From positions 22,808,616-22,872,615 of the forward strand of contig NC_034414.1 of the NCBI RefSeq assembly GCF_002078875.1: 64,000 nucleotides of DNA, written 5' to 3'. The translations under genes were made by a program, and so were the position numbers. Within the stretch, counting starts at the first letter, position 1. Every line of letters starts with the position of its first letter. Below the pieces are notes generated by a model. The model saw nothing but the letters and a program-made list of their open reading frames with translations, did no database searches and was not told the DNA's origin. This document shows positions 25,401-37,300 of this stretch, piece by piece. The stretch comes from Numida meleagris. Lineage: Eukaryota; Chordata; Aves; Galliformes; Numididae.

Positions 25401-27402
25401 TTCAGGCAGACACTGTGTTTCGGATTTCTCATGGCAGTGGAGGGACAGTTGATGGCAATAGCATTGTCAGACGACTTTCTCTCCGTGCTTTGAGGCTTTC
25501 CTTGTTTTGTGGCTGTGGCTCAGTCAAATGGGAGGAATGCCTTCTCCGACACGTGGAGTTTTCCAGTGGCTCAGATGAAGCCAGTGAACAAACATGCACT
25601 GCAGGGTATACTGTGTCTTCACAAATTTATGTGAGGCTTTCTTCTTTTTCATGTGCAGAAGGAAAAAATGAAGTGACAGATTGTCTAGATATTCAAAATG
25701 TGCTAATTTTCTCTGCAACCTGAAACAGCCAAAACAGGCAGGAGGAAAATTGAAGTCAGTTTTAACAGAAATACTACAGAACACAAGCTTGTGGTGTGTT
25801 TATTCATACACATTCTTTAATGTAGTACATCTTAAAATATATTGGACTTTGTGACAAGTTTTCTTCCCTAAGGGTCAAAACTATTTTGTGTTCAGGAACT
25901 ATTTCAAAAACTAAAAAACAACCTTTCTGAGGTGAGAAATGAGAGCAGTTTAAGGCAGGTAGCGAAGGAAACTGCTGCGTCTAGATAAAATTGAAGGTTT
26001 CTTTGGTACTTACAAACTTTTGTACAGTACTGAATGTGTGTTCACGTGCAGTAGAAACCCAACATAACAGAAGACGCATTTTATTTTTAAAGAAAATTGT
26101 TGATGGAGGCCAAAAAGAAATTGATTAGGAGGTTCCTAGAGCATCAGTAGACTGTACTGAGTTGTTCTCAGCATCTTGCAAATGCTAGGTTACTTCCCTA
26201 CCACCAGTTAGAATCAAGGTTAGAAATAAACTAATAAATAACACCAGGGAAAAAAAAAAGCCTCAAAGCTGATTGTCCTTCAGCTATTATAGTTTTCCTG
26301 TTAAAATTAGAAAAATGAAAATACAATTTAAGTCCTACTCATGCTGGATAGTCGAGCCATTTACTTTGAATATTTTTCATTAACTTAGTTTTTCAGATAG
26401 TATAGTATATCAGAAGTATGTCAACTTCAGTTAACCCTAGTGACACTACTTATTGCCTCTCTGAAGATTGACAAATATTGTATCCTAATTTCTAGCTTCC
26501 TGACCCATTTCTATCCCACTTCCAGACTCCATGGCCAGTATATATGGAAAAGACACTATAAGGAGTACCTAATGGTGGTTCAGCAAATGTGATGGCAATA
26601 ACAGAACATCAAGTGCTGCATTCTTATGCTGACAGAGCAGGAGCAATCCGGTAGGAACAGCTCTCAAGTTCACCACTTCTATGAAAGTATTTCAGTAGTT
26701 GCTATAAAGTGTTTTGAAATAAATTTTTGTGTTTTGGAGGAACTGGACTGTATTTGAAACTTATGTTTGTAGTGATTGATTCCTCTACCTGACTTAATAA
26801 AAAGAGCTAGCTCTGCTTGGTATTTTGAAGTATGTTAACTTGGCTCTTTGTTCTGTAAATATGCAGATAATAAGTTGGTCATGGGAAGGAGTTTACGCTT
26901 GATGTTGGAGAGAGCTGGTTAGGAAGGTAGAGTGCCTTAATTTGGGCCTAGAGGAGTTTCACTAGTACAAGTAGGCTGAACATTTGTCCACCTCTGTTGT
27001 TTAAACAATGAACGTGGATTAGGCCATGTGTGTTAAGCTTGCTAGTACCTAAAGACTGCTTAATTTCTTTGTAAATGTGGTCATGTTCACAATCAATCTA
27101 TTGCCCAACCTCCTCACCTTTTTAATGTTTGGTATTATTTTGATTCTTTTTTTTAAAAAAAAAAAAAAGCAAGTAATTTTAACATTAATAGCAAGTATTT
27201 TGGAATACTGCATCAAGAAAGCCTTTGCTGAAGGTCTAATACTCTCTAATGGGGAAAAAGAACCTTAAAAATGCTTTCAAAGTTTTAAACACCCTTTATT
27301 TCAGAATTTAGTTGAAATATTTTCATTACGATATAGACGATAGTGCCGCTGTTTTTGATGTGATGTGGACTCAGAAAACAAGGTAGCATGTTATGATTAC
27401 TT

Positions 27403-27616
27403 ATAGAATAGAATTATTAAGGTTGGAAAAGACCTCCAAGATCATCTAGTCCACCTATCCACCTTCCACCAATATTTCCCCACTAAACCATGTAACTTAG
27501 TAAAACATCTAAACATTTCTTGAACAACTCCAGGGACGGTGAGTCAACCACTTCCCTGGGCAGCCCATTCCAGTGCCTGACCACATTTTAGGAGAAGAAT
27601 TTTTTTCCAAATGATG
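27403..27616 (-). mobile_element. CR1 LINE, 3' fragment
   Basis: Minus-strand CR1 3' region. On the plus strand it begins with an ATAGAATAGAATT tail remnant, then GGTTGGAAAAGACC, 'AAGATCATCTAGTCCA' and CACTTCCCTGGGCAG, which are hallmark CR1 3' UTR and polymerase-end sequences in reverse complement. The copy is 5'-truncated near 27616, within the segment encoding the last part of ORF2. No open frame survives. It appears moderately old, with small deletions and a T-rich expansion near 27600. Confidence 0.9.
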
Positions 27617-28200
27617 ACATTGCATAGCCTATTTAATACAAGCTATAGAGACTGAATAACACTTTGTCAATGCATGGAACTGCACAGTTTTACCACAGTA
27701 TGACAGGCTGGCATTGCACTGCACAGCTGGTCTTAGGATGTTTCATAACCAAATTATATTACACTAATCTTGTTCGTTTATGTTACACTGCTACTAGATT
27801 TCACAATGTGGCTTTTAGATGCATACCTTTTTTTCCCTCAATTTCTTTTCTCTGTTTCCCTATTAGGACCCTCGTGTGTCCATTCTACTTCTGCTGCTCT
27901 GCACATAGTGAATGTATGTAATTAACTTCTCCCTGCTCAGAATACAGGGCTCAGGCAGACTATCACAAAAGCGTTTTGAAAGGAGCAAGTGAATGTTGCC
28001 ATCCTATATTGTACTCTGCTAGTAGACATACATTTATGCATGATGGCTATGGTTTATTAAAAGCTATGATTGTTCTCATAGTTTGTTCTCCCTCTTTTAA
28101 TCTTTTGATGTAGCCTTCTGATCAGATCCTTCTTCGTTCCTATAGCTAGGTAACAATTTATCTGCCTTCTTGCAGGATGTGGATTAAGATTACTTTTGAT

Positions 28201-28227
28201 TATGATACAGATAGTTATGATACAGAT
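28201..28227. repeat. 15-bp tandem duplication
   Basis: TATGATACAGAT occurs at 28201-28212 and again at 28216-28227, giving a 15-bp period. A similar 10-bp doubling (ATATTCACAT, then ATATTCACTA) follows near 28.31 kb. Both are minor slippage-type duplications. Confidence 0.7.
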
Positions 28228-30756
28228 TACACATGATGGTAGCCCTAATTGTTAGCTATGGCTAACCATTTTATAGTCCAAAATCTCTTGTTTGTCTTGG
28301 TTATGCAAATATATTCACATATATTCACTAAGCCAAATGTACTTTGTATTCAGAAAAATTACACAGTACCGATTAGAAAATACATTATTCAGAGCATGAA
28401 ATAGGAAATGAACAACTAGCCAATTAATACTAAAGTACATGAGAGCGCAAACATCTGCAAGCTGATTCAAGACGTTGAGTTATTAGCAAGGAAATATTTA
28501 TTGGACAAGAGCTAGCTGGAATCAAATAGTAAGAGACTTGCCGTTAACTGATTCTAGAGAAACTCTAAGTACACTAAATGGTCTCAGTCTTATTCCTCCA
28601 AAACTCAGTACTGCAAACTGGGCAGGCTGGTTGTATGAGTTTGTATATGTGACTTATGGGAAGTTCAAGTGATCACCACAGCAGTCATAGTACCTCTTTT
28701 AGCACTGCAATTTGATACTCTCTGCTCTGGCTGTGAAACACTTTGCTTCCAAGGGCAAAAGGATTTGGAACATTATTGAGTGTGAGGTACAGGAATATGA
28801 AGTGCAAAACAAAGTTTTATAAAATTTTGATTAAATAATCCCACAACGGGAAATGACAATTATTCCTTAAATCATTAACTCAAATTTCTCTGAAGTACTC
28901 AGTTTGCTTAACATACCACCAAATAAGCAATACTCTATTAAAGTTAACTCAAAAAAAAAAAAAGAGGGAAACTGTTAGTAACATTATAAGAACTGATCCC
29001 TCTTGCATAATGTTTTTTTCTGGCTATTTTGTTAAACTAATCTTGCATAAGCCGTCTAATAAGAGTATCACAGGAATAAAAATGGGAACATTATTCTTAA
29101 AATCACTATTTTTTTAAAATACTTCCTTAAATAATGCTAGTGGTTAGCTGACATCTTTTCTCCGAGGAGTTTACTTCACATCTGGAAACTTTCACTGTGA
29201 GGAAGTATCCTTGCGATATTTAACCTCAGTATTTCTCTAACTTTTAATGAGAATATTTTGCAAACGCTTTTAATCCAGAGAAAAGCAATCAAATTCTTAG
29301 TGTGATTCCAACTCATTTGCTAATTGGACTAACCTTTAAGGAGACTATTTGTTCGTTTTCAATTTTCATGTAGCATTTGTCTCTTTACTTCTGCATGCAT
29401 AATTTAGCACTCAATCATAAGTTGTAGAAAGTACATAAATCTTATTGGGAATGAAACAGTAGTTCATCATTTTTTTCCTTTAGTATGCACAACTGATTCA
29501 TTCTGGTGCTGCAAATCTTACTTGCCTAACAAAATTCTGTTTGCAGTGTGAAAGCAGCATGTGGATTAAATGGCTCAATTAGTGGAAGATATTCAAGGTA
29601 AAGCCTACAAATGATCTTACAGTACTCTGTTGGAAGAAAAAGGTGAAAATGAAAGCTGCTATTTTCACTGCTGTTATTGGACATATTTTAATTTTGTCTG
29701 GTGTTCTACCACACTCTGCCAGCTGCTGAGTTTCTGTTTCAGTCATTGTTGAGATGAATGAAATGATGCTTTTTTAGCATTTAGTACAAAGAAAATAATT
29801 TAAACAGTGCTTCACATAAATGTTTGTACAGATCTCAAAATGTGTGATGTACTAAATAAGAGTCTAGCATAAAAATACACATTTTTAATTTGAAACAGAC
29901 AAAATTAATTCTGCCGTGTCCATAGAGCTGCCTCAGATAACTCTGTCCAACCTGTAAGCATACAAGTGAATCTGTGATGAACAGTTCAAAAAACTATGCT
30001 AGGATTTTACTGTTCATTTTCCCAAATCATGTGGTACGGAATGTCACATGTCAGGTGCTGCACAACCAATCCTGGTGATGTAAACCAAAGAATAAGATGA
30101 AGTTTGCTACTCTCCAGTGCTTTAGTGAGAAGAAGATTTCTGATCTCAATTTTTCTGCAGCTGTATGTTCCTGGACTGGTTATATCTTAGCATTTGACAA
30201 AATTAGAATCAGGTAGGAGTTTGATAAGGCAAAAATATTGCATACTGAGACTTGAGCATTACAAATGATGTGTTCACAATGAATCAGCACTCAGGAACTC
30301 TGATCTGCTTCCATTGTCTTTATGGTGCCACTAATATTTCTGCCCTTTTGAGAACCCTGAATTGAGTATTGTGTGAGTCTGAGAGGTATTACAGTATAGG
30401 ATTAAAATCACATGAATTTCATTTTGAGTAACTGACCTTAATAAAGCTTAAATCATGCAGTACTGTCAGTCTTATATCTGTGATTTTGGTTCTCTGCTCA
30501 TCATATGAAACTATTTTTTGAGAATCTCCGGGGGCAAAAAAATAAAAAAGGAGAATTCATTTGGAATTAGCAGATGCCCTCTCCTGGGTGAGGCTTTCTC
30601 TGTAAGGGCCATTTGGAATGAATATGATTCCCCCTCCTTCTATCTATTGAATACACATTTCTAGATTGCTTTATGCATGCATGTGTTGGCAGAACTCTAA
30701 GTAGACATGATAGGAAATGGACCAATGAGTTGAAAAGGACTGGGAGAAGGGAGTTG

Positions 30757-30773
30757 TTTTTTTTTTTTTTTTT
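30757..30773 (-). repeat. T17 homopolymer
   Basis: A run of 17 T followed by AATTTTG. No polyadenylation signal lies upstream on the minus strand, so it is a simple repeat. Confidence 0.85.
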
Positions 30774-31771
30774 AATTTTGTTAATATGCAGTGTGATGTC
30801 TTCATGGAAAAGAGAATTTGATTATTGCCAGTATCTTGCATAGCACTGGAGCTATAGGAATAAATACATGTAATTGGCAAGAATCAGTGCTCCAAGACAT
30901 GTGCATATTATATGTTAATCACCAGAAGAGATTATGTCAAGCAGAATATAATAAAGGAAGCAGATCTTCATTTCAAAAAGAGGAAAAGTTTTATCTATCT
31001 GTTGGAGGCAATGGTGACCCATACAAAAAAAAATTGGGATCTTTATACATCCATAAATGTCAGATATAACTTGGTAGATTATTAATTTTCAGACAAGATT
31101 TTCTTTATTCAAGAAAGTGAATGATGTTTCAAAAATATTTGAGAAATTCGTATGTATACTCATTCAACACTTTAGGTATTCCTTATAGCATTTTAAAGAA
31201 TCCAATTTACAGTGAACAAGAGGAGTGGAGTTCAAATGTAGCTCAGAAATTCCATGTAATAAACATACCTGTCATTAATTTTTTTATACTAATTTTTTTT
31301 AATTTGTTCTGATAAACTTCTCCAGTGTTTACACAGCACTCTTGTTAATATTTTGTATGGTGTTACATATGTTCACAATTTCCAAAGCCTTCAGTTTCTT
31401 TCTTGCACACCAGTGCTTTACAAGATTATAAACAGTTGATGGCCTCAAGAGCAACTAGTGAAGATTGTTCTGAAATTCAGATGCTTGCTAAATCTCTTTC
31501 TTGGTATTTAATGCTGTTTTTTTGTTTGATATTTCCACTTGGAAGTGGACATCAAATGTGTGCTGAAAATGTCATTCTGAAGAAAGCTAAGGACTTGGGA
31601 TCCTGGATGGAGTGGAATCGTCAGTCCTTTGACTACAGCAATATTCTGTTACCTGTTACTTATTCCCAGCCTGTAGTGTGCTGTGCTAAACTCAGTGAAA
31701 CAATCTTTGCAACAGCATGGTTTTTTTAATAAATTAAATACAGCAAATGATCTTTAGAGCTATATACTGAT

Positions 31772-32042
31772 GATTGCTGGTGACTAGTGACTTTTCGACA
31801 ATTTGGTGCTAGTAATTGGTAAGGAATAACAAACAGCAATTAATCTCTCATGTCAAGTGATGATGATTCACCTCTGCTGATTGCTGGAGTGTGGTTAGTA
31901 ATTGCTTGAAACTGATTCACAAACGAGCATTTTGTGGGAGCATTCTGGGAATGTGTTTCAGTGATAGACTGTTGTTGCCATACACTGGCTGATTACCAGT
32001 GAGTGCCACTGTACCATTGCCAGGGATTATTAGTGATTGCTG
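31772..32042. repeat. Possible degenerate repeat (GATTGCTG / AGTAATTG words)
   Basis: GATTGCTG recurs at 31772, 31879 and 32035, and AGTAATTG recurs at 31811 and 31897. In the first two copies the two words occur in the same order. Spacing is irregular and the intervening sequence is only weakly similar. This is either a very decayed tandem repeat or chance word enrichment. Confidence 0.25.
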
Positions 32043-33746
32043 TTGACTTTCAGAGGTAGAGTGTATAAAATACTTGCTAGTAAGCATAAGTAAACAATTT
32101 GGTAGAGAGCCAAACCACAAAAAGGCAGCAAAACCACCACAGCTCTGCTGTCTACTGCTTTGTGTGGGTTTGCACCAAGTAATGTCAGTTGTTGATATTA
32201 GAAGTCTGGATGGTTGGGAAGGCATTAGCTGCTCTGAAATAATAAAGAACATAAATACTCACTCTAGCTATCCTATTTTCTGTTGCCAGTGAGAGCAGTG
32301 AGTTCCTTGTTGTTGAGGCCTGCTTTCTGCCTCTTCCCTTTGCTCTTTTCATTGCAGGTACTCCTCGTTTCAGAGTGACAAACTTCAAATATTCCTGTGT
32401 TGATGAGGAGTCTTACACTGGGTCTGCGTGATATAACTTAGTCACTTCTAAGTGATTAGTAGGATTAAATACCAAGATTTAAGTCATCAGTTGTCTTTCT
32501 GTTTATGGAGGTGATCCAGATAGTTTTTGATTTTCAGAAGAAACACAAAAAATATTTAGGGCCAGATTTAAAGAAGAATTGAGTAACTGACTCTTGGTTG
32601 TTCCTACAGTCAAGCGCTCCTTGAGGTATGCTTTTGTCATGGACAGGTGTTGCAAACCGACTAGCTGTTAAAGCTTTCTGCATATTATCTTGTCTTTCAA
32701 TAAAAACCAAAAGCTGTGCTCTAGAGGTAGGAATGGGGAATGGAAAGAAAGGGGAGTTCATGATGGGTAAGTCCCACTCCAGTGGCAGTAACTTCCAATG
32801 AAAACCTTCCAGGGCAGCAATATTAGAAATTTCAGGTGCAAGACCTTAAGAAAAATAGCATAAGGGCACAAGAGCTGCCCAAGCAGCCTAGGTGAAAGGT
32901 TTCAGAGCTGCGAGTGGCAAGCCTACAGAATTGGAATTAGACAAACCTTATCATAAGAGGTAAGAAATCTAACATACTGTGAAAAGAAGTTTTAGATTTT
33001 AAGACTCTCTTTTTATGAGTTCTTTTTACCTCTTTCTGAGCAGCCAAAAACCACTTGACCAACCAGCATTTGAGGACAAGCTTTCATGGAAATTATTCTT
33101 TGCCCTTGGCTGCTTTGAGTGCATATTCATAGTTCTTTGGTCAGAGATTTGAGGGTTTTATTTTTCTCCCAGCTGTTCTGAACTTCTTTGTCATCGGGGA
33201 AAATGTTTGGAAAGGAATATAAAGTATATCAGAAATCCAAGGGCACTATGCTTGCTCCTTTATTATAGTACAGGTAGATAACAGCTGAAGTTAAAAATAA
33301 ACAACAAAGACTCACTCTCTAATACTTGTGCATATTCGACAAGCCATCTAGAGATTAAAGTACTTTCAGACTTGAATGGTGAGATGACTTGGGCTGAAAT
33401 CCAGGAATAGTTGAAAGTAAGATAAGCAGAAAAGATATACCTTAAGACCCTTTTTAAATGGAACATAAGATATCAAAGTGCTGAACTCAAAATAGAGTTT
33501 AGATAGGATTTGGGCATCTAAGTTCAAGAGACTGAATGGTGAGATTCTGCATAACAGTTTGAGTACCTGAGAACTTGTTGATTTTTCCATTCTCATGTTT
33601 TTTGCTTTTTGTTTCCAAATTGTTTGGTTTAAAAAAAACAGATATGGTGGCTCTGGGTTTCTACCTTAAATATATAATTGAGAACATTGTCCTGTTGAGC
33701 TTCCTTTGGAGGGGAGGGAAGACCTCACAGGGTTGTAAATGCATTA

Positions 33747-34325
33747 CATAGAATCATAGAATTGCTCAGGTTGGAAAGGACCTTCAAGATCATCAAGTCC
33801 AACTGCAACCTAACCATACTGCTCTAACAACCCACCACTAAATCATATCCCTGAGCACCACATCCAAATGGTTTTTAAACACATTCAGGGATGGTGACTC
33901 AACCACCTCCCTGGGGAGCCTATTCCAATGCTTAACAACCCTTTCTGTAAAGAAGTTTTTCCTGATATCGAACCTAAAACTCCCCTGGCACAACTTGAGG
34001 CCATTTCCCTTTGTCCTGTCACCTGTCACTACTGAGAAGAGAGCAGCCTCACTCTCAGTGCAATCACCTTTCAGGTATTTGAAGAGAGCAATGAGGTCTC
34101 CCCTCAGCCTCCTCTTCCCCACACTAAACAGCCCCAGTTCCTTTAGTCTCTCCTTGTAGGGCATATTCTCCAAGCCTTTCACAAGCCCTGTTGCCCTTCT
34201 TTGGACCTGCTCCAGCACCTCAATGTCCTTTTTGTACTGAGGTGCCCAAAAGTGAACATAGTACTCAAGATGAGGCCTCACCAATGCCAAGTACAGGGGC
34301 AGGATTATTTCCCTAGTCCTGCTGT
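33747..34325 (-). mobile_element. CR1 LINE, 3' half of ORF2 plus 3' UTR
   Basis: A minus-strand CR1 of about 580 bp. On the plus strand it begins CATAGAATCATAGAATT (the 8-bp tail in reverse complement), followed by the canonical GGTTGGAAAGGACCTT and 'AAGATCATCAAGTCCAAC' 3' UTR. It then covers the reverse complement of the polymerase C-terminus up to the segment encoding '[16 protein letters not shown]'. It is 5'-truncated near 34325. It is better preserved than most copies here, since its ORF2 remnant is still open (see the separate entry). It keeps an uncontracted GAAGAGGAGGCTGAGG segment. Confidence 0.93.
33838..34290 (-). pseudogene. CR1 ORF2 C-terminal fragment (150 codons open)
   Basis: This is the uninterrupted C-terminal piece of the CR1 polymerase. 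Motifs in order: [18 protein letters not shown] near the start, [17 protein letters not shown] at about residues 24-40, [28 protein letters not shown] at about 58-75, and [20 protein letters not shown] near 119-138. These are family-conserved segments downstream of the reverse transcriptase core. The frame ends at the usual ORF2 stop position. The N-terminal endonuclease and the whole reverse transcriptase catalytic core are absent because the copy is 5'-truncated, so it cannot be a functional enzyme. The open state probably reflects moderate age and chance rather than selection. Confidence 0.85.
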
Positions 34326-37300
34326 ATAATTACTTTTTGAATGATGAATTTCATTTTCACTCTATAAACCTAGTAGCAAATTCAAAAGGAGAATCTAACC
34401 ATAGTATTGGAAGATCATTCTTTCTTTTTTATGTTGAAAGATGCAGTATATAGTTGAATGTGATGAAAACACGTACAGTAGCAGAATTAGAGGATGAACA
34501 CTGCTGTTTGTAAGGTTTCAGACACAAAAACAAGGCTCAGATTTTATATTTTGCAACACACAGCTTGTTGCCCAGTGTTTAAGAAGGACAGAATGGGCAT
34601 GTTGACTTTCATAGGTATCTGGATTTTTCAGTGATTTCATTAGTCTTAAGATCACTAAAATATAGACAATATCTTTTTAGTCTTTCTGTTGTTTGGGGAG
34701 TAATGATTGCTAGTGACAGGGTGCAATTTGCAGTTTATGACTTCAGAACTTTTGAGATTCAGCTTCAAGCATCTCATTCTTTGAAGCTAGCTCATATAAG
34801 AAATGGTAGCCAAAGTTGTATTTGTGTAAACATTTATGGTTCACAGCTTAATGAAGCAATAGAAGCTCTCAGCAGGCTCCAAAAAATTGGATGTGCCTCA
34901 TAATCATATTTATCAAAATGGCTGTGCTACTTGTTTGATAGACTACCCTTCAAGGAGTTGTGAACTCTGAACTGTTTTAAGGGTATCATCATCTGAATGT
35001 CTTGCCTGAATAAATTTTTCTCACAGGAGGAAATCAGCTGTAGACAGACACTGGGTTTAAAAATATTTATTATAAAAATTAGTTTATCTACAGTTGATTC
35101 CGGGCAAAACATTGGAGCTGGAAGATTTTACACAGAAGTTACTCTGCTAGGCAGTGGTAAACAGAAGATTAGTAATAATTTAATATTTATTATTTTAATA
35201 AGGGCCTGCACATTTCAACCTTCCTTACCATTGCGAAACATCTCATCTTGTCATTGTTGTCTTAACAAACATGTTTTCACACTCTGTCTGTTACTTTTAC
35301 TCTATCTGAATTGTACATGATTAAAACTAGTGAGGAGAGTTTATGGAAGGAAAACATGAATAGTAAAGTAAGTTCCAAGGAGTGTGATGGATAGAGGTTC
35401 ATAGATAAGTCATTAAGGTCCTTTGTAGGATCAAATGGCAGAGGAGTAAAACAGTGAAACCCTGTGCGGGACAGGAAACGAAGTAGCTCATTATCAGTCT
35501 AGTTTCCCTTGGATATGTTTTATTTGGACTGAGAACCAAGCAAGAGTGTCAGTGTTATGTGCTACATCCCCTTTACTTAAGTAGTTTCAGACCTCCATTG
35601 GATCAAATGTCATCTTTGTTCAAGAGATGGTAATTATCTCCCTCCAGAGAATGAAACCTACAAGAACACTGAGTTCCAAACTACTAAAGGGCAGTGTGGA
35701 TTTTTCCTTTTAGATCCTTCAGCTGCCTTAGTACTCAAGCATCTAATTAGAATCTATAATGTTATATATATCATGAATATCAACAGGTATTCTAATCTCT
35801 TACTAGCCACCTCCCTCAGATACTCTCCTCAGTCCCTTTCAGTTAATTTTAACTATGATTTTGGAGCAAATACAGGCTTTTGTTTCTTTCTCATATAGTT
35901 GTTGATTGCCTCTATTTGTGTTTCCAAGATCTTCTACACATATGCTAATAGATTTCCAGAGGAATACAGGCAAAACAAAAGCTTTGCAATTTTTCCCCTT
36001 TCATCTTTAACAGCATACCCACTTTGAATAGAACTCCTTGTTTTGTGTCCTTCAGATAAAGAACTGATGCCATAAAATGCCTATGATGCATAATTGCTTT
36101 TTTAGTTAACAATTTTTTTTCTTCTTCCATGTACTTCCTCCAAATAACTAAATTATTTTTTCAGTTTGATTTGTGTGAATTTTGCATTTTACAGCATCTA
36201 GAATTTATCATTCGCTTGTTAAGGCTTTTTCACCTTTTCTGTTTTCCTGAAAATTCTTAGTTTTTTTTAAGAACTGTTTTTCTCATATTTCCTCTCCTTA
36301 TCAGGGAGCATCTTCTGTGACTGAATCCCTTTTCTGATCAATTCAATGCCTATTCCACATCAGCATTATTGGATATTAATTAAGTATATTAAAATTTGCT
36401 AGCTAGAGCCTCTAATCAGTGTTGCTACTTACTTTTTTTTTAATTTAAGATAGTAAACCCATAGGAAAATAATTTTGAGCATTTTAATTAATATAAACCA
36501 AGCTGTGTAATTTACAATACAATCTGTGGAGGTATATAAACAAAACTTATTAATCATAACCGCAACAGACTACAAAACTCAATTACCAATATTTACACTT
36601 CTGTCACAGGCACTTATCTGATCCATGCCAAATACTGACAGATTTTAAAGACAATCACATTAAATATTAATCAAGCTTGAAGGATGCAGCCAAGAAACAG
36701 CATACTAAAGAGATACTCATCTCCAAAGACAACTGCATGCTCTGAATATTCAGTCTGAAAAATTGCCCTGAAAAATGTTTGAGATCTGTTTCAGTCCAAT
36801 GTTGTTTCCTTTTTTTCGTATTTTTTCTTTCTGATGTATTTTCCCAAAGCTTCAGATATCCCATCCTCTGTGCAATGATTAAATACACAGAACAGGGCTT
36901 CTGTCTCAAGGGTTTTGCTTCACTTAAGAAGAACACTAGCAGAGTAAACCAGATGGAAGGGTTTTCTTTAAACATTTTTCTGCCCCTGTATACAACACTG
37001 ATCACATGTCCGTTATCCCTTGATACCATGCTTTTTTTTCTTTTTCTTTTTTTTCCTTCTTGTGCTTCCATAGCCTCTCTTCTCTATTCTTGGATTTGTG
37101 GGGATTTTTTTTCCATAGCACCTGTTAGTCTGAGGGCAAACTTATGTAAACTGCTATGCAAGCTCTTTGTATTTCCTGTTTAGCATTTTTCCATGCCTGC
37201 CCACGTTATCTCCAGTGATTTCACTCTAACTCATGTCGCATCTTTAGCATTGCCTTTTGTCTTCTCTAGGAGTAGTGCTGTTTCCTTAGCAATCAGTAGG

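Larger units (their letters stand above)
20088..27402. other. Unique AT-rich non-coding DNA, no confirmed gene
   Basis: About 7.3 kb with no recognisable transposon. It holds a partial direct repeat at 21.60-21.66 kb, a T17 run at 22.42 kb, and a C/T-rich stretch near 23.20-23.28 kb. One 109-codon open stretch at 25394-25723 has no ATG in frame and is discussed as a weak candidate exon. Nothing else is supported. Confidence 0.6.
27617..33746. other. Unique AT-rich non-coding DNA, no gene seen
   Basis: About 6.1 kb without a recognised transposon or gene. It contains a 15-bp period duplication at 28.20 kb, a T17 run at 30.76 kb and a patch of recurring GATTGCTG words at 31.77-32.04 kb. Open frames of up to 111 codons occur, but they show no domain resemblance and overlap in several frames. 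Confidence 0.6.

Noticed and set aside
31403..32252. Open frames of 108-111 codons as small genes
   Set aside because: They lack recognisable motifs, and frames of this length are unremarkable for 64 kb of sequence read in six frames. They have no promoter or splice support.
36667..37183. Two overlapping 134-codon open frames on opposite strands
   Set aside because: They are produced by T-rich composition: Phe/Leu/Ser-rich on plus, Lys/Arg/Glu-rich on minus. There is no domain resemblance, and the frames overlap each other.
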